From: Bacteroidales bacterium | GTDB lineage: Bacteria > Bacteroidota > Bacteroidia > Bacteroidales > WCHB1-69 | DNA length: 42,168 nt | Assembly (NCBI GenBank): GCA_017651425.1 | Contig: JAGCCZ010000047.1 | Coordinates: 1-42,168 of the forward strand | Reading direction: 5' to 3' | Shown: positions 1-8,549 of the stretch, in pieces | Numbering within the stretch: the first letter of the stretch is position 1 | Layout: every line of letters starts with the position of its first letter | The notes under the pieces: generated by a model | Database searches by the model: none | What the model was told of the DNA's origin: nothing | The model's input: only the letters and a program-made list of their open reading frames with translations | Translations under genes and position numbers: made by a program

Positions 1-2157
1 GATGGTATTGGGCAGGTTGATGAACGGCTCGCAGGGGTCAATCGTCACCTCTCCCGAGGCCGTGCAGCCCGACCGGTCGGTGATTGTCACCGAGTAAGTG
101 CCCGGACGGGTCACCGTGATAGTGGCCGCCGTGTTGTCAACACCCTCCTCGAAGGTGGTGTCGGACTGGTAGAAGTAGGACCACAGGTAGGACTCCGGCT
201 CCACGGTCGCCTCCACGGAAAGCGTGGTGCTGAACTCGTCGCAATACTCCACGGAAGGGATGACCTGGTTCACCTTGGGCTGCTGCATGATGTAAGTTAC
301 CTTGACGAGACTGTCGCATCCGTACACGGTAGCGCCGGGATATGTGACGGTGCGGGTGCCTGGAGAGGTCCACGTGTAGAGGTCTCCGAAGGTGGCCGGA
401 TCATAGACGACACGCTCCTCGCAGGTGACTATTGTGTCCACCCCCACGCCTTCTTCCAGATAGGTCGTGTCGGGCATAAGGGGAACCCATCCTGTATCAA
501 TTGTGTTGCACGTTCCCTCCGCATTCTCAATGTAGAGTCCTATGTATGCGTATTCACTCAATTCCGCCGCCGTGAAAGTCTTGACAAACACGGAGTCGTT
601 CGTGTTCTGCGGGAATGCGTGTACCACACCCGCCGGCGTTTTGTAAAGCCAGGTGCGCACATATTGGGAACCCGACAATTTTGTGGTGTCGTAGCCGCCC
701 GTGGGCTCTCCGTTCTGGACTTTAGGCGTGAGCTTGTTCGCTATACTTGAGTCTGCAATATGAAATGTAATGGAGCAATCCCCATTATTAATCTGGTACC
801 TTGACACACGCGACTGCAGGTCAAAGATTTTAAAGTAAGCCTTATACACGAAAGGCACACCTGTGTAAGACTCCATCAGGCAGCAATAGTATGGCCAGAT
901 GGCCTCGCTGTTACGGTTCAGCACAAGTGTTTGGCCTTCGGAGAAGTTCCCGTAAGCATCCACGTGGGGGTATCTCACGCTGTCCTCGTCAAGGCCGTGG
1001 CACCAGACGTATGACTTGAAGCCCCAAGGGACCTCCAGGGTGATGGCCGTATCCGCATTACAGGCGTCGGCCTTGACATCGCCCGGCACCATCTTGACGG
1101 TGTAATACAACTCTGCCCAGTGTGCCGTATAGGTGCAGCCGTACTGTTCGAGGCTGAGTTTCACGGGTATGCCCTGCCGGGCCTGCTCGGTCAGGTTGAA
1201 AGCCACCACATTCCAACGATAATGCACCACTGTAGGGGCGTCGCTGGAAATATCGCTCGTACAGCCAGCACTGCCTCTCGGGCAGAACTCCGGCCGCATC
1301 ACGGAGGAATAGTCCCTCATCTCCGCCCAGCAGGGGGTCATCTCCAGACGGCGCGGACTGGTGCCGCCGGATCCCGGAGCAATGAAGAAATAGCGGGAAT
1401 AAGGCCACGAGGTATTGGCTTGATAGTTCGGATTGTCATTGTAGTCGAGGGTCCAAGGACCGTGCGGGCCGAAGTTGCCGTTCACGTTAGCAGTAAAGTC
1501 GAATGCATTTGAACCTGTGCTTGTTTGGACAAAGTTTGTGTAGTAATCATTCGGGTAGTAGCCCAAAGTGAGGGGCTGCCCAGTGTTGGCATTTGTCACT
1601 TTGATGTCTATAAAAGGGTTTCCGCTGAAGTCGTGACCACCAGACAATTTGTTTTCAGCAGCCAACATATACTGCAGCAACAATACGGGATTGACCGTAT
1701 CCGGCACAAATGTGTATATCATGGCATGCGAGTGATCGCCGTAACTTTGCCTGCAGCCCAGTTGAATGACGGTGTCCTCGTAACCCAGGCTGCCATCCCA
1801 TTTGGGAGCCAGAATAGGCCTGAACTGGCTATAAGACGGTGACGGATAGCAGGTCGTACACTCCGTTTGAGTCGTGCTGTTAGGATTTCTCGTGACAAAA
1901 GCGTGGCTATGGTTGCCGCTGCCGTTGTAAGTGCTGACCACGGTCCCTTCCACACCGTTTGTGTTTGGCGCCTGGTATCCGCTGGTGTTGTACTTGGCCT
2001 GCACCCAACTGTTCGAGCCGATATTGCCGCCCGTACCTGGGATGAACATGAAGGATGTCGGGGAGCCCTGATGGATGTTGTTTTGGGCAAAGAGAGGCAT
2101 CGTCCCGAACGATGTCAGAACCAAAACCAAAAAAAATGTCGATAATCTCTTTCTCAT
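1..2157 (-). CDS. Exported T9SS-associated protein, 3' end beyond window (partial)
   Basis: The frame is open for 719 codons from an ATG at 2157 to the window edge; I found no in-frame stop. The N-terminus is a signal peptide (MRKRLS, hydrophobic stretch, LFAQ, cleavage near residue 24). The first ~450 residues are paralogous to the neighbouring gene: both have an SH(A/R)FVT motif, a DTVIQLG motif, PDT..(P/S)VLL and LGYYP. About residues 585-620 hold a diverged copy of the GCDS module seen elsewhere in the window (YTW, then YGCDSLVKVTY). Before the edge comes an Ig/PKD-like segment ending GTYSVTITDRSGC, then CEPFINLPNTI. That last string is how T9SS type B (CHU_C) sorting domains typically begin, so the protein is probably exported by T9SS and surface-attached or released. 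It lies 66 nt downstream of its paralogue on the same strand, with no clear promoter between, which suggests co-transcription. The substrate is unknown. Confidence 0.85.
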   Translation of the reverse strand, partial: MRKRLSTFFLVLVLTSFGTMPLFAQNNIHQGSPTSFMFIPGTGGNIGSNSWVQAKYNTSGYQAPNTNGVEGTVVSTYNGSGNHSHAFVTRNPNSTTQTECTTCYPSPSYSQFRPILAPKWDGSLGYEDTVIQLGCRQSYGDHSHAMIYTFVPDTVNPVLLLQYMLAAENKLSGGHDFSGNPFIDIKVTNANTGQPLTLGYYPNDYYTNFVQTSTGSNAFDFTANVNGNFGPHGPWTLDYNDNPNYQANTSWPYSRYFFIAPGSGGTSPRRLEMTPCWAEMRDYSSVMRPEFCPRGSAGCTSDISSDAPTVVHYRWNVVAFNLTEQARQGIPVKLSLEQYGCTYTAHWAELYYTVKMVPGDVKADACNADTAITLEVPWGFKSYVWCHGLDEDSVRYPHVDAYGNFSEGQTLVLNRNSEAIWPYYCCLMESYTGVPFVYKAYFKIFDLQSRVSRYQINNGDCSITFHIADSSIANKLTPKVQNGEPTGGYDTTKLSGSQYVRTWLYKTPAGVVHAFPQNTNDSVFVKTFTAAELSEYAYIGLYIENAEGTCNTIDTGWVPLMPDTTYLEEGVGVDTIVTCEERVVYDPATFGDLYTWTSPGTRTVTYPGATVYGCDSLVKVTYIMQQPKVNQVIPSVEYCDEFSTTLSVEATVEPESYLWSYFYQSDTTFEEGVDNTAATITVTRPGTYSVTITDRSGCTASGEVTIDPCEPFINLPNTI

Positions 2158-2223
2158 AGCAAAATAATTTTTCGATGTCAAAACAACCCATAAACGATTT
2201 CCGTTTCGAAATGTTGCAAAAAA

Positions 2224-4056
2224 TTATTGTTTCACAACTTTTAGGGTTTGTTCGCCTCGGGATGTTTTAACCTTGAGCAGGTAGGTGCCGGCAGGGCGGC
2301 CGGAGAGGTCAAGTTGCAGCTGCGTCCCTTCGGCGGGATAGCGGTGCAGCAGGGAGCCCTTCAGGTCGAAGAGGAGCACCTCGGAGATGTTACTACCATG
2401 CGTCTCCAGCGTCACCATTCCCGTCGTGGGGTTAGGGTGCATGGTCACGCCCGCATCCGCCGTGCGGTCATCGATGCCGACATGAGGCACGGAATCCACG
2501 CTGATGTAGTTGATGATGGTGTCGGGGCACTGCCCGTCGGCCGCACTTACAATCATCTGCACGCGATAGACGCCCATGCTGTCATAATTGTGGATAGGAT
2601 TCATGGAAGAGGTGTGCATGGTGCCGTCCCCGAAATCCCAGTCCACCACCGGCGTGCTGGAAGCCTGCGGGACAAAGCTGCCCGTGGAGGAGTCAAATGC
2701 ATATTCAACATATTGGGTGCAATTATTGAACCGGACCTGATAGCCATATTGGTCGGCCGTTATCTGTTCATACGTGAAACAGCCGTCCAAGTCGTGATAA
2801 CTGTTCACATGGCCTTCGTACACGATGGGCACGCCGGCCTGGGTGCGCACCTCGCAGCGGTAGTAGGGTTGGATCACGTCGCCATTGCCATAGTTCAGGA
2901 AAATGTTGTGCAAGCCGTCATAACGCTCCACACGCGCTGCGGAGTCGGCGCAGGAGCCCGCATACCAGACGTATGAGTTCTCACTGAAGCCATTGGGCAC
3001 GGAGAGCCATACCTCATTGTCGCCGCAGGCGCTGACATTAATATGTCCGTCAATGAGCTTTGCGGCGAAATAACCGTAGGCCCAGTGGAAGTTCATCACG
3101 CACGACTGCGCCCGCACGCGGAAGATGACCGTCTTGTGCTGGCGGGCGGCATCACCAAGGTTGAAAGCAATCTGGGTATATTTGAACCACTGGCAGTTAA
3201 TGGGCGAGTGGGACACGGGCACCTGCCCGTTGAACTGGGCGTACGGGCACTCCGTCACCTCGAAGGCCTTGTTCTCGTCATTGGTGCCATAGTAGTCATA
3301 GCCGACCGGCGTGGCAAAACAATACGGCAGATGGCAGGTGGAATTACTCGCATTGATAGGCACATAGAGGAACTGGGAGTATGGCCACAAGAAGGGTGCC
3401 TGGTTCTGGGGCACACCGTTCAAGTCCGGATAATAGCCCAAGTTAAGCAGGTTATAGGCGGAGTCCATCACCTCCACATAGAACTTGGCGTTCTGATAGG
3501 TGGGGTGGTTGGAAGCTTCCGTGGCAAAAGCCAGCATCACCAGCAGCACAGACTTGCTGGTGTCGGGGCGGAACCAATACTCGATGGACTGGCTTTTCTT
3601 ACCCTGCTCAACAGGGCCGCCCAACTGTATCACTGTGTCGATGGGGTCGTAGAGCGTGCTTGGCTCCAGGTCCCAGCCACCCTCCGGCAGCACATGGGCC
3701 TGCTGATACGTACTGCCGCCGGTCTGGTAGCACATGCAGGGGTCAGTAGCCGTGTGGGATGTCACAAAACGATGGCTCCAATTGGTGCTTGTCGGAGTAA
3801 GGATGCCATTGGTGGCATTGTTGGCCGTGCCGCTGTAGGTGGAGGCTGTCCAGTTGCTCGGATTGTTGCCGGAGCAGGTCCACATCGTGTTCGACGGGTC
3901 GCACGAGCACCACTGCGTGCCGTAGCGGCATTTCACGTATGGAGCCGTGAAAGTCATGAATGTGGGCGGGGTGCCGTTGTGGACAGTCTGCGCCTCGAGC
4001 CCAGTCTGTGACAAACCCAACGCAATAATCAGCAAAAGTAAAAACTTGTTTTTCAT
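2224..4056 (-). CDS. Exported PKD-domain protein with T9SS type A sorting domain
   Basis: This 610-residue protein starts with a signal peptide (MKNKFLLLLIIALGLSQTGLEAQ, cleavage near residue 22). Residues ~25-450 form a beta-rich region shared with the downstream gene, including WFRPDTS and LGYYPDL. A PKD domain follows at about residues 470-520, marked by VVDWDFGDG and IHNYDSMGVY. The last ~75 residues are a T9SS type A C-terminal sorting domain: MHPNPTTGMVTLE, then LLFDLKG, then PAGTYLLKV, ending LKVVKQ. The family logic is Sec export followed by T9SS translocation and surface anchoring. The ectodomain's ligand or enzymatic role is not recognisable. A TATATTTG -7 element lies 71 nt upstream of the ATG. 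It is divergent from the thiamine diphosphokinase gene. Confidence 0.9.
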   Translation of the reverse strand: MKNKFLLLLIIALGLSQTGLEAQTVHNGTPPTFMTFTAPYVKCRYGTQWCSCDPSNTMWTCSGNNPSNWTASTYSGTANNATNGILTPTSTNWSHRFVTSHTATDPCMCYQTGGSTYQQAHVLPEGGWDLEPSTLYDPIDTVIQLGGPVEQGKKSQSIEYWFRPDTSKSVLLVMLAFATEASNHPTYQNAKFYVEVMDSAYNLLNLGYYPDLNGVPQNQAPFLWPYSQFLYVPINASNSTCHLPYCFATPVGYDYYGTNDENKAFEVTECPYAQFNGQVPVSHSPINCQWFKYTQIAFNLGDAARQHKTVIFRVRAQSCVMNFHWAYGYFAAKLIDGHINVSACGDNEVWLSVPNGFSENSYVWYAGSCADSAARVERYDGLHNIFLNYGNGDVIQPYYRCEVRTQAGVPIVYEGHVNSYHDLDGCFTYEQITADQYGYQVRFNNCTQYVEYAFDSSTGSFVPQASSTPVVDWDFGDGTMHTSSMNPIHNYDSMGVYRVQMIVSAADGQCPDTIINYISVDSVPHVGIDDRTADAGVTMHPNPTTGMVTLETHGSNISEVLLFDLKGSLLHRYPAEGTQLQLDLSGRPAGTYLLKVKTSRGEQTLKVVKQ

Positions 4057-4126
4057 AACATATCTTATTTAATATTAATTACTTGCAAGATTCAAAAACT
4101 ATTCTGCACACTTTCCCAACAGGCTG

Positions 4127-4154
4127 CAAATATACAAAAATAATTAAGAAACAA
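4127..4154 (-). promoter_or_regulatory. Bacteroidota-type promoter for the PKD/T9SS gene pair
   Basis: On the minus strand TATATTTG (4127-4134) matches the TAnnTTTG -7 element exactly. A TTG at 4152-4154 is a possible -33 element, with a 17-nt spacer that is slightly short. Transcription would start about 60 nt before the ATG at 4056. Confidence 0.55.
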
Positions 4155-4223
4155 GAATTAAAAAGAGTATTTTGAAAAAAATAAAACACGACCGTCTGAT
4201 TATCGGGGCTAAAAACAATTTTG

Positions 4224-4231
4224 TATCTTTG
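4224..4231 (+). promoter_or_regulatory. -7 element TATCTTTG upstream of thiamine diphosphokinase
   Basis: An exact TAnnTTTG match lies 23 nt before the ATG at 4255, with no convincing -33 TTG at the usual distance. The expected start near 4238 leaves a leader of only ~17 nt. It also rules out the TTG codon at 4237 as a sensible translation start. Confidence 0.6.
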
Positions 4232-4254
4232 CGGCCTTGCAAATTGCGCTGAAA

Positions 4255-4914
4255 ATGCAGGCTGATTTATTGCTATACAGGACTATTGTGGTGGCCAACG
4301 GGGCATTTCCGGAGCGTGGCGACGCTCTGGAGCTCATGCGCCGCGCCGAGCATCTCGTGTGTTGCGACGGCGCCATCGACAAGGTGACCGCACACGGCCT
4401 CACCCCCACCGCCGTGGTGGGCGACTGCGACTCTATGCGGGCGGAGAGCTTAGAGCGTTGGGGCAGCATTCTCCACCCCGACACAAGCGAAGAGTACAAC
4501 GATCTGCAAAAGGCCCTGAGATATTGCTTGTGCGAGGGGCTCTCGCCCGTGGCCCTAATCGGTTGCGAGGGGTTGCGAGAAGACCATTTCATCGCGAATC
4601 TGAGCATCATGGCCACCTACAGCGAGTTTCTGCCGCTTGTGATGGTCACCCAGGAGGGTGTCTTCAATGTGCTGCGCCAAAGTGCCACACTGCTGTCCCG
4701 CAAAGGGCAGCAGGTCTCGGTTTTCTGCACCGACACGCAATTGCCGCTCACCTTCCACGGCCTCAAGTACCCAGTCCGGCGGCGCGCCTTCCAGCACCTC
4801 TGGGAGGGCAGTCTGAACGAGGCGCTCGGCGATGCCTTCACCATCGAGTTGCACGGCGAGGGCACCGTGATCGTGTATCGGGCGAATGACAGCCGCATCG
4901 TCTCTCAAGATTGA
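4255..4914 (+). CDS. thiN: Thiamine diphosphokinase (thiamine pyrophosphokinase)
   Basis: This cytoplasmic enzyme transfers diphosphate from ATP to thiamine to give thiamine diphosphate. The 219-residue length is normal for the family. Visible motifs are the N-terminal VVANG strand, CCDGA at about residues 35-39, GDCDS at 56-60 (the acidic nucleotide/metal site), a YNDLQKAL segment with its Asp and Lys, and LREDH ending at D110-H111. A compact beta C-terminal thiamine-binding domain follows. I chose the ATG at 4255 over an upstream in-frame TTG at 4237 because the promoter element at 4224-4231 would put the transcript start at about that TTG. The protease gene begins 61 nt after the stop, so the two may share transcripts, although no functional link is evident. 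Confidence 0.92.
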   Translation: MQADLLLYRTIVVANGAFPERGDALELMRRAEHLVCCDGAIDKVTAHGLTPTAVVGDCDSMRAESLERWGSILHPDTSEEYNDLQKALRYCLCEGLSPVALIGCEGLREDHFIANLSIMATYSEFLPLVMVTQEGVFNVLRQSATLLSRKGQQVSVFCTDTQLPLTFHGLKYPVRRRAFQHLWEGSLNEALGDAFTIELHGEGTVIVYRANDSRIVSQD

Positions 4915-4975
4915 ATCAACAACAGTTTTATTGCCGCCTCCTGCATCTGACTTTGCGCATAAAAACACTGGAAAA

Positions 4976-7897
4976 ATGAAAAGATCCAACCATACGAGAA
5001 CAATCCTTTTTGCCTGTGCCGTGGCCATCTCTTTCATAGCCATACGCTTCACCGCATCGTCCGCTCCCGTGGACTCGGTCGCCCTCAAGCAAGTTGTACG
5101 CAACTTTTACACGACACGGGTGGGAAACCGGGCCGGAAGCACCAATTTGTCACCGCAACTGGTCTATACCGGCAAGGTACTGGCGCCCCAATCCAACGAC
5201 TCCATTGCCTGCTATCAGATTTACAACATCGGAAACGGGTTTGTCATCATCAGCACAGACGACAGGGCGAATCCCATCCTCGGCTACTCCACCGAGGGTT
5301 GTCTAGACATCCGGAAAATTCCCATTCAACTGCAAGAGCTTTTGCAGGGATACGCCTCGGAGCTTCAGGTGCTGCTTGCACAGCCGGCGCACACCGATGC
5401 GGAAACCGCAGCCAAGTGGCGGGCGCTCGCATCCGGCAGCACTGTCCCCACACGCTACGAAGGGCATGTCATCGTCAGTCCTCTCGTACAGACCCGATGG
5501 AACCAGGACGCACCCTACAACGCACTCTGTCCCGCCGACACATCCGGACCCGGCGGGCACACCTTCACCGGCTGTGTGGCCACCGCGATGGCGCAGATCA
5601 TCCGATATTGGCAGTTTCCCCCGCACGGCCTCGAAAGCCACAGCTATGTCGCCGACTTTGCCTCCGCAGGCTATGGGAACTATGGCACGCAAACTGTTGA
5701 TTTCTGGAGCGCGACCTACGACTACAGTTTGATGCCGGACAGCGTCACAACCGGCAGTCCTGTCGGGCAAATCAACGAAGTCGCCAAGTTGATGTACCAC
5801 TGCGGTGTCAGCGTCGACATGGAATACGGGGCTTTCAGCAGCGGCGCCATCACCTCGCAAGCGGCCAGCGCCCTCAACACCTTTTTCGGCTATTCAGGAT
5901 GCTATGCCAGGAACAAGAGCCAACACACCTCCACCAACTGGCTGTACACCATCAAAAACCACCTTGACGGCAACCGTCCCGTCATTTACCATGGCAACGG
6001 CCCGCAGGGGGGGCACGCATTCGTGTGCGACGGCTATACCGACGACGACTACTTCCATTTCAACTTCGGCTGGAGCGGCCAGGGCGACGGATATTACACG
6101 CTGACCGCCATCTGTCCTGCCAGCCATAATTTCAACCAAGGGCACGGGGCCATTTTCGGCATAGATGCCAGCAATCCCATCATCCGGGCCAGCGCGGATG
6201 CGCTCTCCTTTTTTGTGGAGGGAGGGGAATTTAGCACCGGCGAGCGCGTCTCCGTCATCACGAATGCCCTTACCGCACCACTCACCGTGACCGTCACTGG
6301 GCCCTTCGCGATCAGCACTGACTCGTCGCATTACAACGCATCGCTCACCTTCGCGCCCGACGGGGGGACCTTTTATGTCCGATACGAGCCCAACTCCAAC
6401 ATGGAGACTGACTCCGGCACCATCACGATTGCTTCGGGAAGCATCGTCTCCAACATCGCCCTGACGGGAAGCTCCATAGCCAGGCCTTGCTTGCCGCCCC
6501 AACAGCTCACCGTCTCCACCACCGACCCGGGGCATGTCACCCTCGAGTGGACCACCCCGCAAATCGCTCCCGACCTGCAGACCCTCTCCTGGAACCAGCA
6601 ACTCGCCACCAATTTACAATACAACAGCAACTACAAACGCTCTCTTTTGCAACGATTTGCCACCGCAGACCTCACCCCATACCATAACAAGACATTGACA
6701 AATGTTTCCTTCTATGCCCACACGAATGCCACGCGGTACAAAGTTGTTGTGTACATGGGAGGCTCTTACAACAACGGGATCATCTCACCCGGAACACTCA
6801 TGCGAGAGGACGAGATTCCCATAAGTTCCATCACATCCGACGGTTGGCACACACACGTCTTATCACAGCCCCTCACCATTGACGCGACCCAGGAGTTGTG
6901 GTTCGGCGTCTATTTAGAGGCACCCGGAGGTGTGGCCGCCATCCCGTTAGGGCCCTCGCAAGCGGTCGGGAAAGGAGCCATCATGGGATTGCACACCAGC
7001 AGCAATGTCACATGGAGCGAATCGAGTCTTCCCTTCAGTTTCTGCGTACGAGGCACCATCGAGAACCGACAGGCCATCTCTTATTATGCCGTATCCATAG
7101 ATGGCAACTTTTTGGACACCACCACGTTGACCACCTTTCACGACACACTCGCCTCAAACGGCACCTACATCTACGACGTGACCGCACACTGGGATAACGG
7201 CTGTCAGGTCAGCACATCCGACACCATAACCATAACGGGCTTGTGCGACACCCTCAGCCACGACTTCGCCGTCACCGCCTTTGACGCCTTTATTTGGAAC
7301 GACAGCACCTACACAAGCAGCGGCGATTACATGCAGCATTTCCAGACCGCCCAGGGTTGTGACAGCATTGTCACGCTGCACCTCACCATACTGCCCGTGC
7401 TGGAGCTCTCAGCCGGCTGGAACTGGATCTCCTTGAACATTGAGAGTGACAGCCTGCTGACGCAATTAATGTCGGCTGTCGGCAACAATGCCGACATTCT
7501 CAAAAGCCAGACCCAATATCGGCAACAGCAAGATGGGATCTGGTTCGGCCCGCTCAACAACATGACTACAGGACAAGGATACATGATTCACATGCTTGCC
7601 GCGGGAGAGTTGCGCATCATGGGCACCCCGGCGGATCCTGCGGCAACAGGCATCGGAATCCACCCCGGATGGAACTGGATCGGGTATGTGCCGCAAAACA
7701 GCATGAGCCTCGCGGAAGCTTTCGGGAACTTCTCCCCACAGGACGGCGACATGGTCAAATCGCAATCCTTGTCCGTACAATACCACACTGGGGTCGGCTG
7801 GACGGGAAGCCTCACCACACTGGAGCCCGGCAAAATGTACATGTACTATTCCAACAATTCGGAAATCAGAGTTTTGTATTATCCGACAGGAAATTAG
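4976..7897 (+). CDS. Secreted C10-family (streptopain-like) cysteine protease with FN3-like and GCDS modules
   Basis: The chosen ATG gives 973 residues starting MKRSNHTRTILFACAVA, a signal peptide. Starts further upstream would put 30 non-signal residues in front and overlap thiN. Residues ~30-135 resemble the Spi-type propeptide of this family (GNGFVIISTDDRANPILGYS). The catalytic domain has nucleophile C200 in TGCVATAMAQ and H347 in GGHAFVCDGY, followed by FHFNFGWSGQGDGYY; this is close to SpeB spacing. Then come a beta-sandwich (~400-505), an FN3 domain with a jelly-roll-like insertion (~505-750), one GCDS module (~752-805) and a C-terminal pair of GWNWI domains (~809-973). No type A or B T9SS domain is visible. 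It probably degrades extracellular protein. A weak -7-like TGACTTTG sits at 4948-4955. Confidence 0.9.
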   Translation: MKRSNHTRTILFACAVAISFIAIRFTASSAPVDSVALKQVVRNFYTTRVGNRAGSTNLSPQLVYTGKVLAPQSNDSIACYQIYNIGNGFVIISTDDRANPILGYSTEGCLDIRKIPIQLQELLQGYASELQVLLAQPAHTDAETAAKWRALASGSTVPTRYEGHVIVSPLVQTRWNQDAPYNALCPADTSGPGGHTFTGCVATAMAQIIRYWQFPPHGLESHSYVADFASAGYGNYGTQTVDFWSATYDYSLMPDSVTTGSPVGQINEVAKLMYHCGVSVDMEYGAFSSGAITSQAASALNTFFGYSGCYARNKSQHTSTNWLYTIKNHLDGNRPVIYHGNGPQGGHAFVCDGYTDDDYFHFNFGWSGQGDGYYTLTAICPASHNFNQGHGAIFGIDASNPIIRASADALSFFVEGGEFSTGERVSVITNALTAPLTVTVTGPFAISTDSSHYNASLTFAPDGGTFYVRYEPNSNMETDSGTITIASGSIVSNIALTGSSIARPCLPPQQLTVSTTDPGHVTLEWTTPQIAPDLQTLSWNQQLATNLQYNSNYKRSLLQRFATADLTPYHNKTLTNVSFYAHTNATRYKVVVYMGGSYNNGIISPGTLMREDEIPISSITSDGWHTHVLSQPLTIDATQELWFGVYLEAPGGVAAIPLGPSQAVGKGAIMGLHTSSNVTWSESSLPFSFCVRGTIENRQAISYYAVSIDGNFLDTTTLTTFHDTLASNGTYIYDVTAHWDNGCQVSTSDTITITGLCDTLSHDFAVTAFDAFIWNDSTYTSSGDYMQHFQTAQGCDSIVTLHLTILPVLELSAGWNWISLNIESDSLLTQLMSAVGNNADILKSQTQYRQQQDGIWFGPLNNMTTGQGYMIHMLAAGELRIMGTPADPAATGIGIHPGWNWIGYVPQNSMSLAEAFGNFSPQDGDMVKSQSLSVQYHTGVGWTGSLTTLEPGKMYMYYSNNSEIRVLYYPTGN
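7295..7390 (+). repeat. Single GCDS module inside the C10 protease
   Basis: Starting at the Trp of FIWNDSTY and ending HLTI, this segment spans 96 nt, exactly the Trp-to-Ile distance of the tandem units at 35.7-36.7 kb and 41.0-42.2 kb. It shares SGDYMQHFQT and GCDSIVTLHLTI with them. Confidence 0.85.
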
Positions 7898-7952
7898 CCG
7901 TTATTCATCCGACCAAAAAAGCCGGACAATTCAACGATTTGACAACACCAAC

Positions 7953-8549
7953 TTAGATGATGTCCTTCTGTTCCAACAAATTGTTGAGGATGGCATAGAC
8001 CGTCAAGGCGGAGACAGACTTGATGCCGGTTTTGCGTACAATATTCTTGCGATGTGTGATGACCGTATGGGCAGATATATGGAGCATTTCCGCTATTTCA
8101 TTGTTTTTCTTTCCTTTGGCAAGACAAACCAAGACCTCCTTCTCCCGGTCGGAAAGCAGGGAGGAATCAACTTCATTCTCTTGCTGGGGATGTCGTACAG
8201 TCACTTGCTGCAACGTGGACTTGATGCGCTGCAAATCGTCATTAATCTCAATGATGCCATGGAACTGCCTAAGGATAGTGTTTTCCATGAAAGAGGAGAC
8301 CAAGGCCACAATACGCATGTCAGGCAGGTTTTCAAAGAGCGACCGCACCATGCGCCGTTTGGAGTAGTCCACCATGACAGGGTTGATGACCAGCACGTCG
8401 GGCTTCAAGATGGCCAAGCGCATGGTCACCGTGTGCATATCATCGGACTGCAACACCACCTCACAGTCGGGCAACGCCTGCAACATAGAGGCCATTCCTG
8501 CGAGGATGATCGGTGAGGGGTCGGCTATGGCGATTTTATTTGTTTTCAT
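7953..8549 (-). CDS. LuxR-family regulator with degenerate receiver domain
   Basis: This 198-residue protein has an N-terminal receiver-like fold (residues ~1-115) and a C-terminal LuxR/GerE helix-turn-helix (131-195: LLSDREKEVL, NNEIAEMLHISAHTVITHRKNI). The receiver looks inactive for phosphorylation. Where response regulators have the phospho-Asp (PDVVLLD), this one reads KPDVLVINP with N56. The acidic pair is reduced to D10 in IADPSP, and the conserved Lys is not evident. DNA binding is therefore probably controlled by something other than phosphotransfer. It overlaps the 3' end of the hemerythrin gene by 14 nt, implying translational coupling; this pairing is, as I recall, common in Bacteroidales. 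Its stop faces the protease gene, 55 nt away. The targets are unknown, but nitrosative, oxidative or oxygen stress is plausible from the partner. Confidence 0.88.
   Translation of the reverse strand: MKTNKIAIADPSPIILAGMASMLQALPDCEVVLQSDDMHTVTMRLAILKPDVLVINPVMVDYSKRRMVRSLFENLPDMRIVALVSSFMENTILRQFHGIIEINDDLQRIKSTLQQVTVRHPQQENEVDSSLLSDREKEVLVCLAKGKKNNEIAEMLHISAHTVITHRKNIVRKTGIKSVSALTVYAILNNLLEQKDII

Noticed and set aside
2248..4011. Two plus-strand open frames (242 and 322 codons) opposite the PKD/T9SS gene
   Set aside because: They are shadows of a well-supported minus-strand gene and have no protein-family features.
4237..4239. TTG as the start of thiamine diphosphokinase
   Set aside because: It falls at the predicted transcription start of the TATCTTTG promoter. 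The ATG 18 nt later gives the normal N-terminus.
4886..4975. Upstream start for the C10 protease within the thiN end
   Set aside because: It would add 30 residues in front of an evident signal peptide and overlap thiN. The ATG at 4976 is preferred.
7898..7952. Hairpin terminator between the convergent protease and LuxR genes
   Set aside because: Only a 4-bp stem (TCCG/CGGA) around a long A-rich loop is visible, which is too weak to call.
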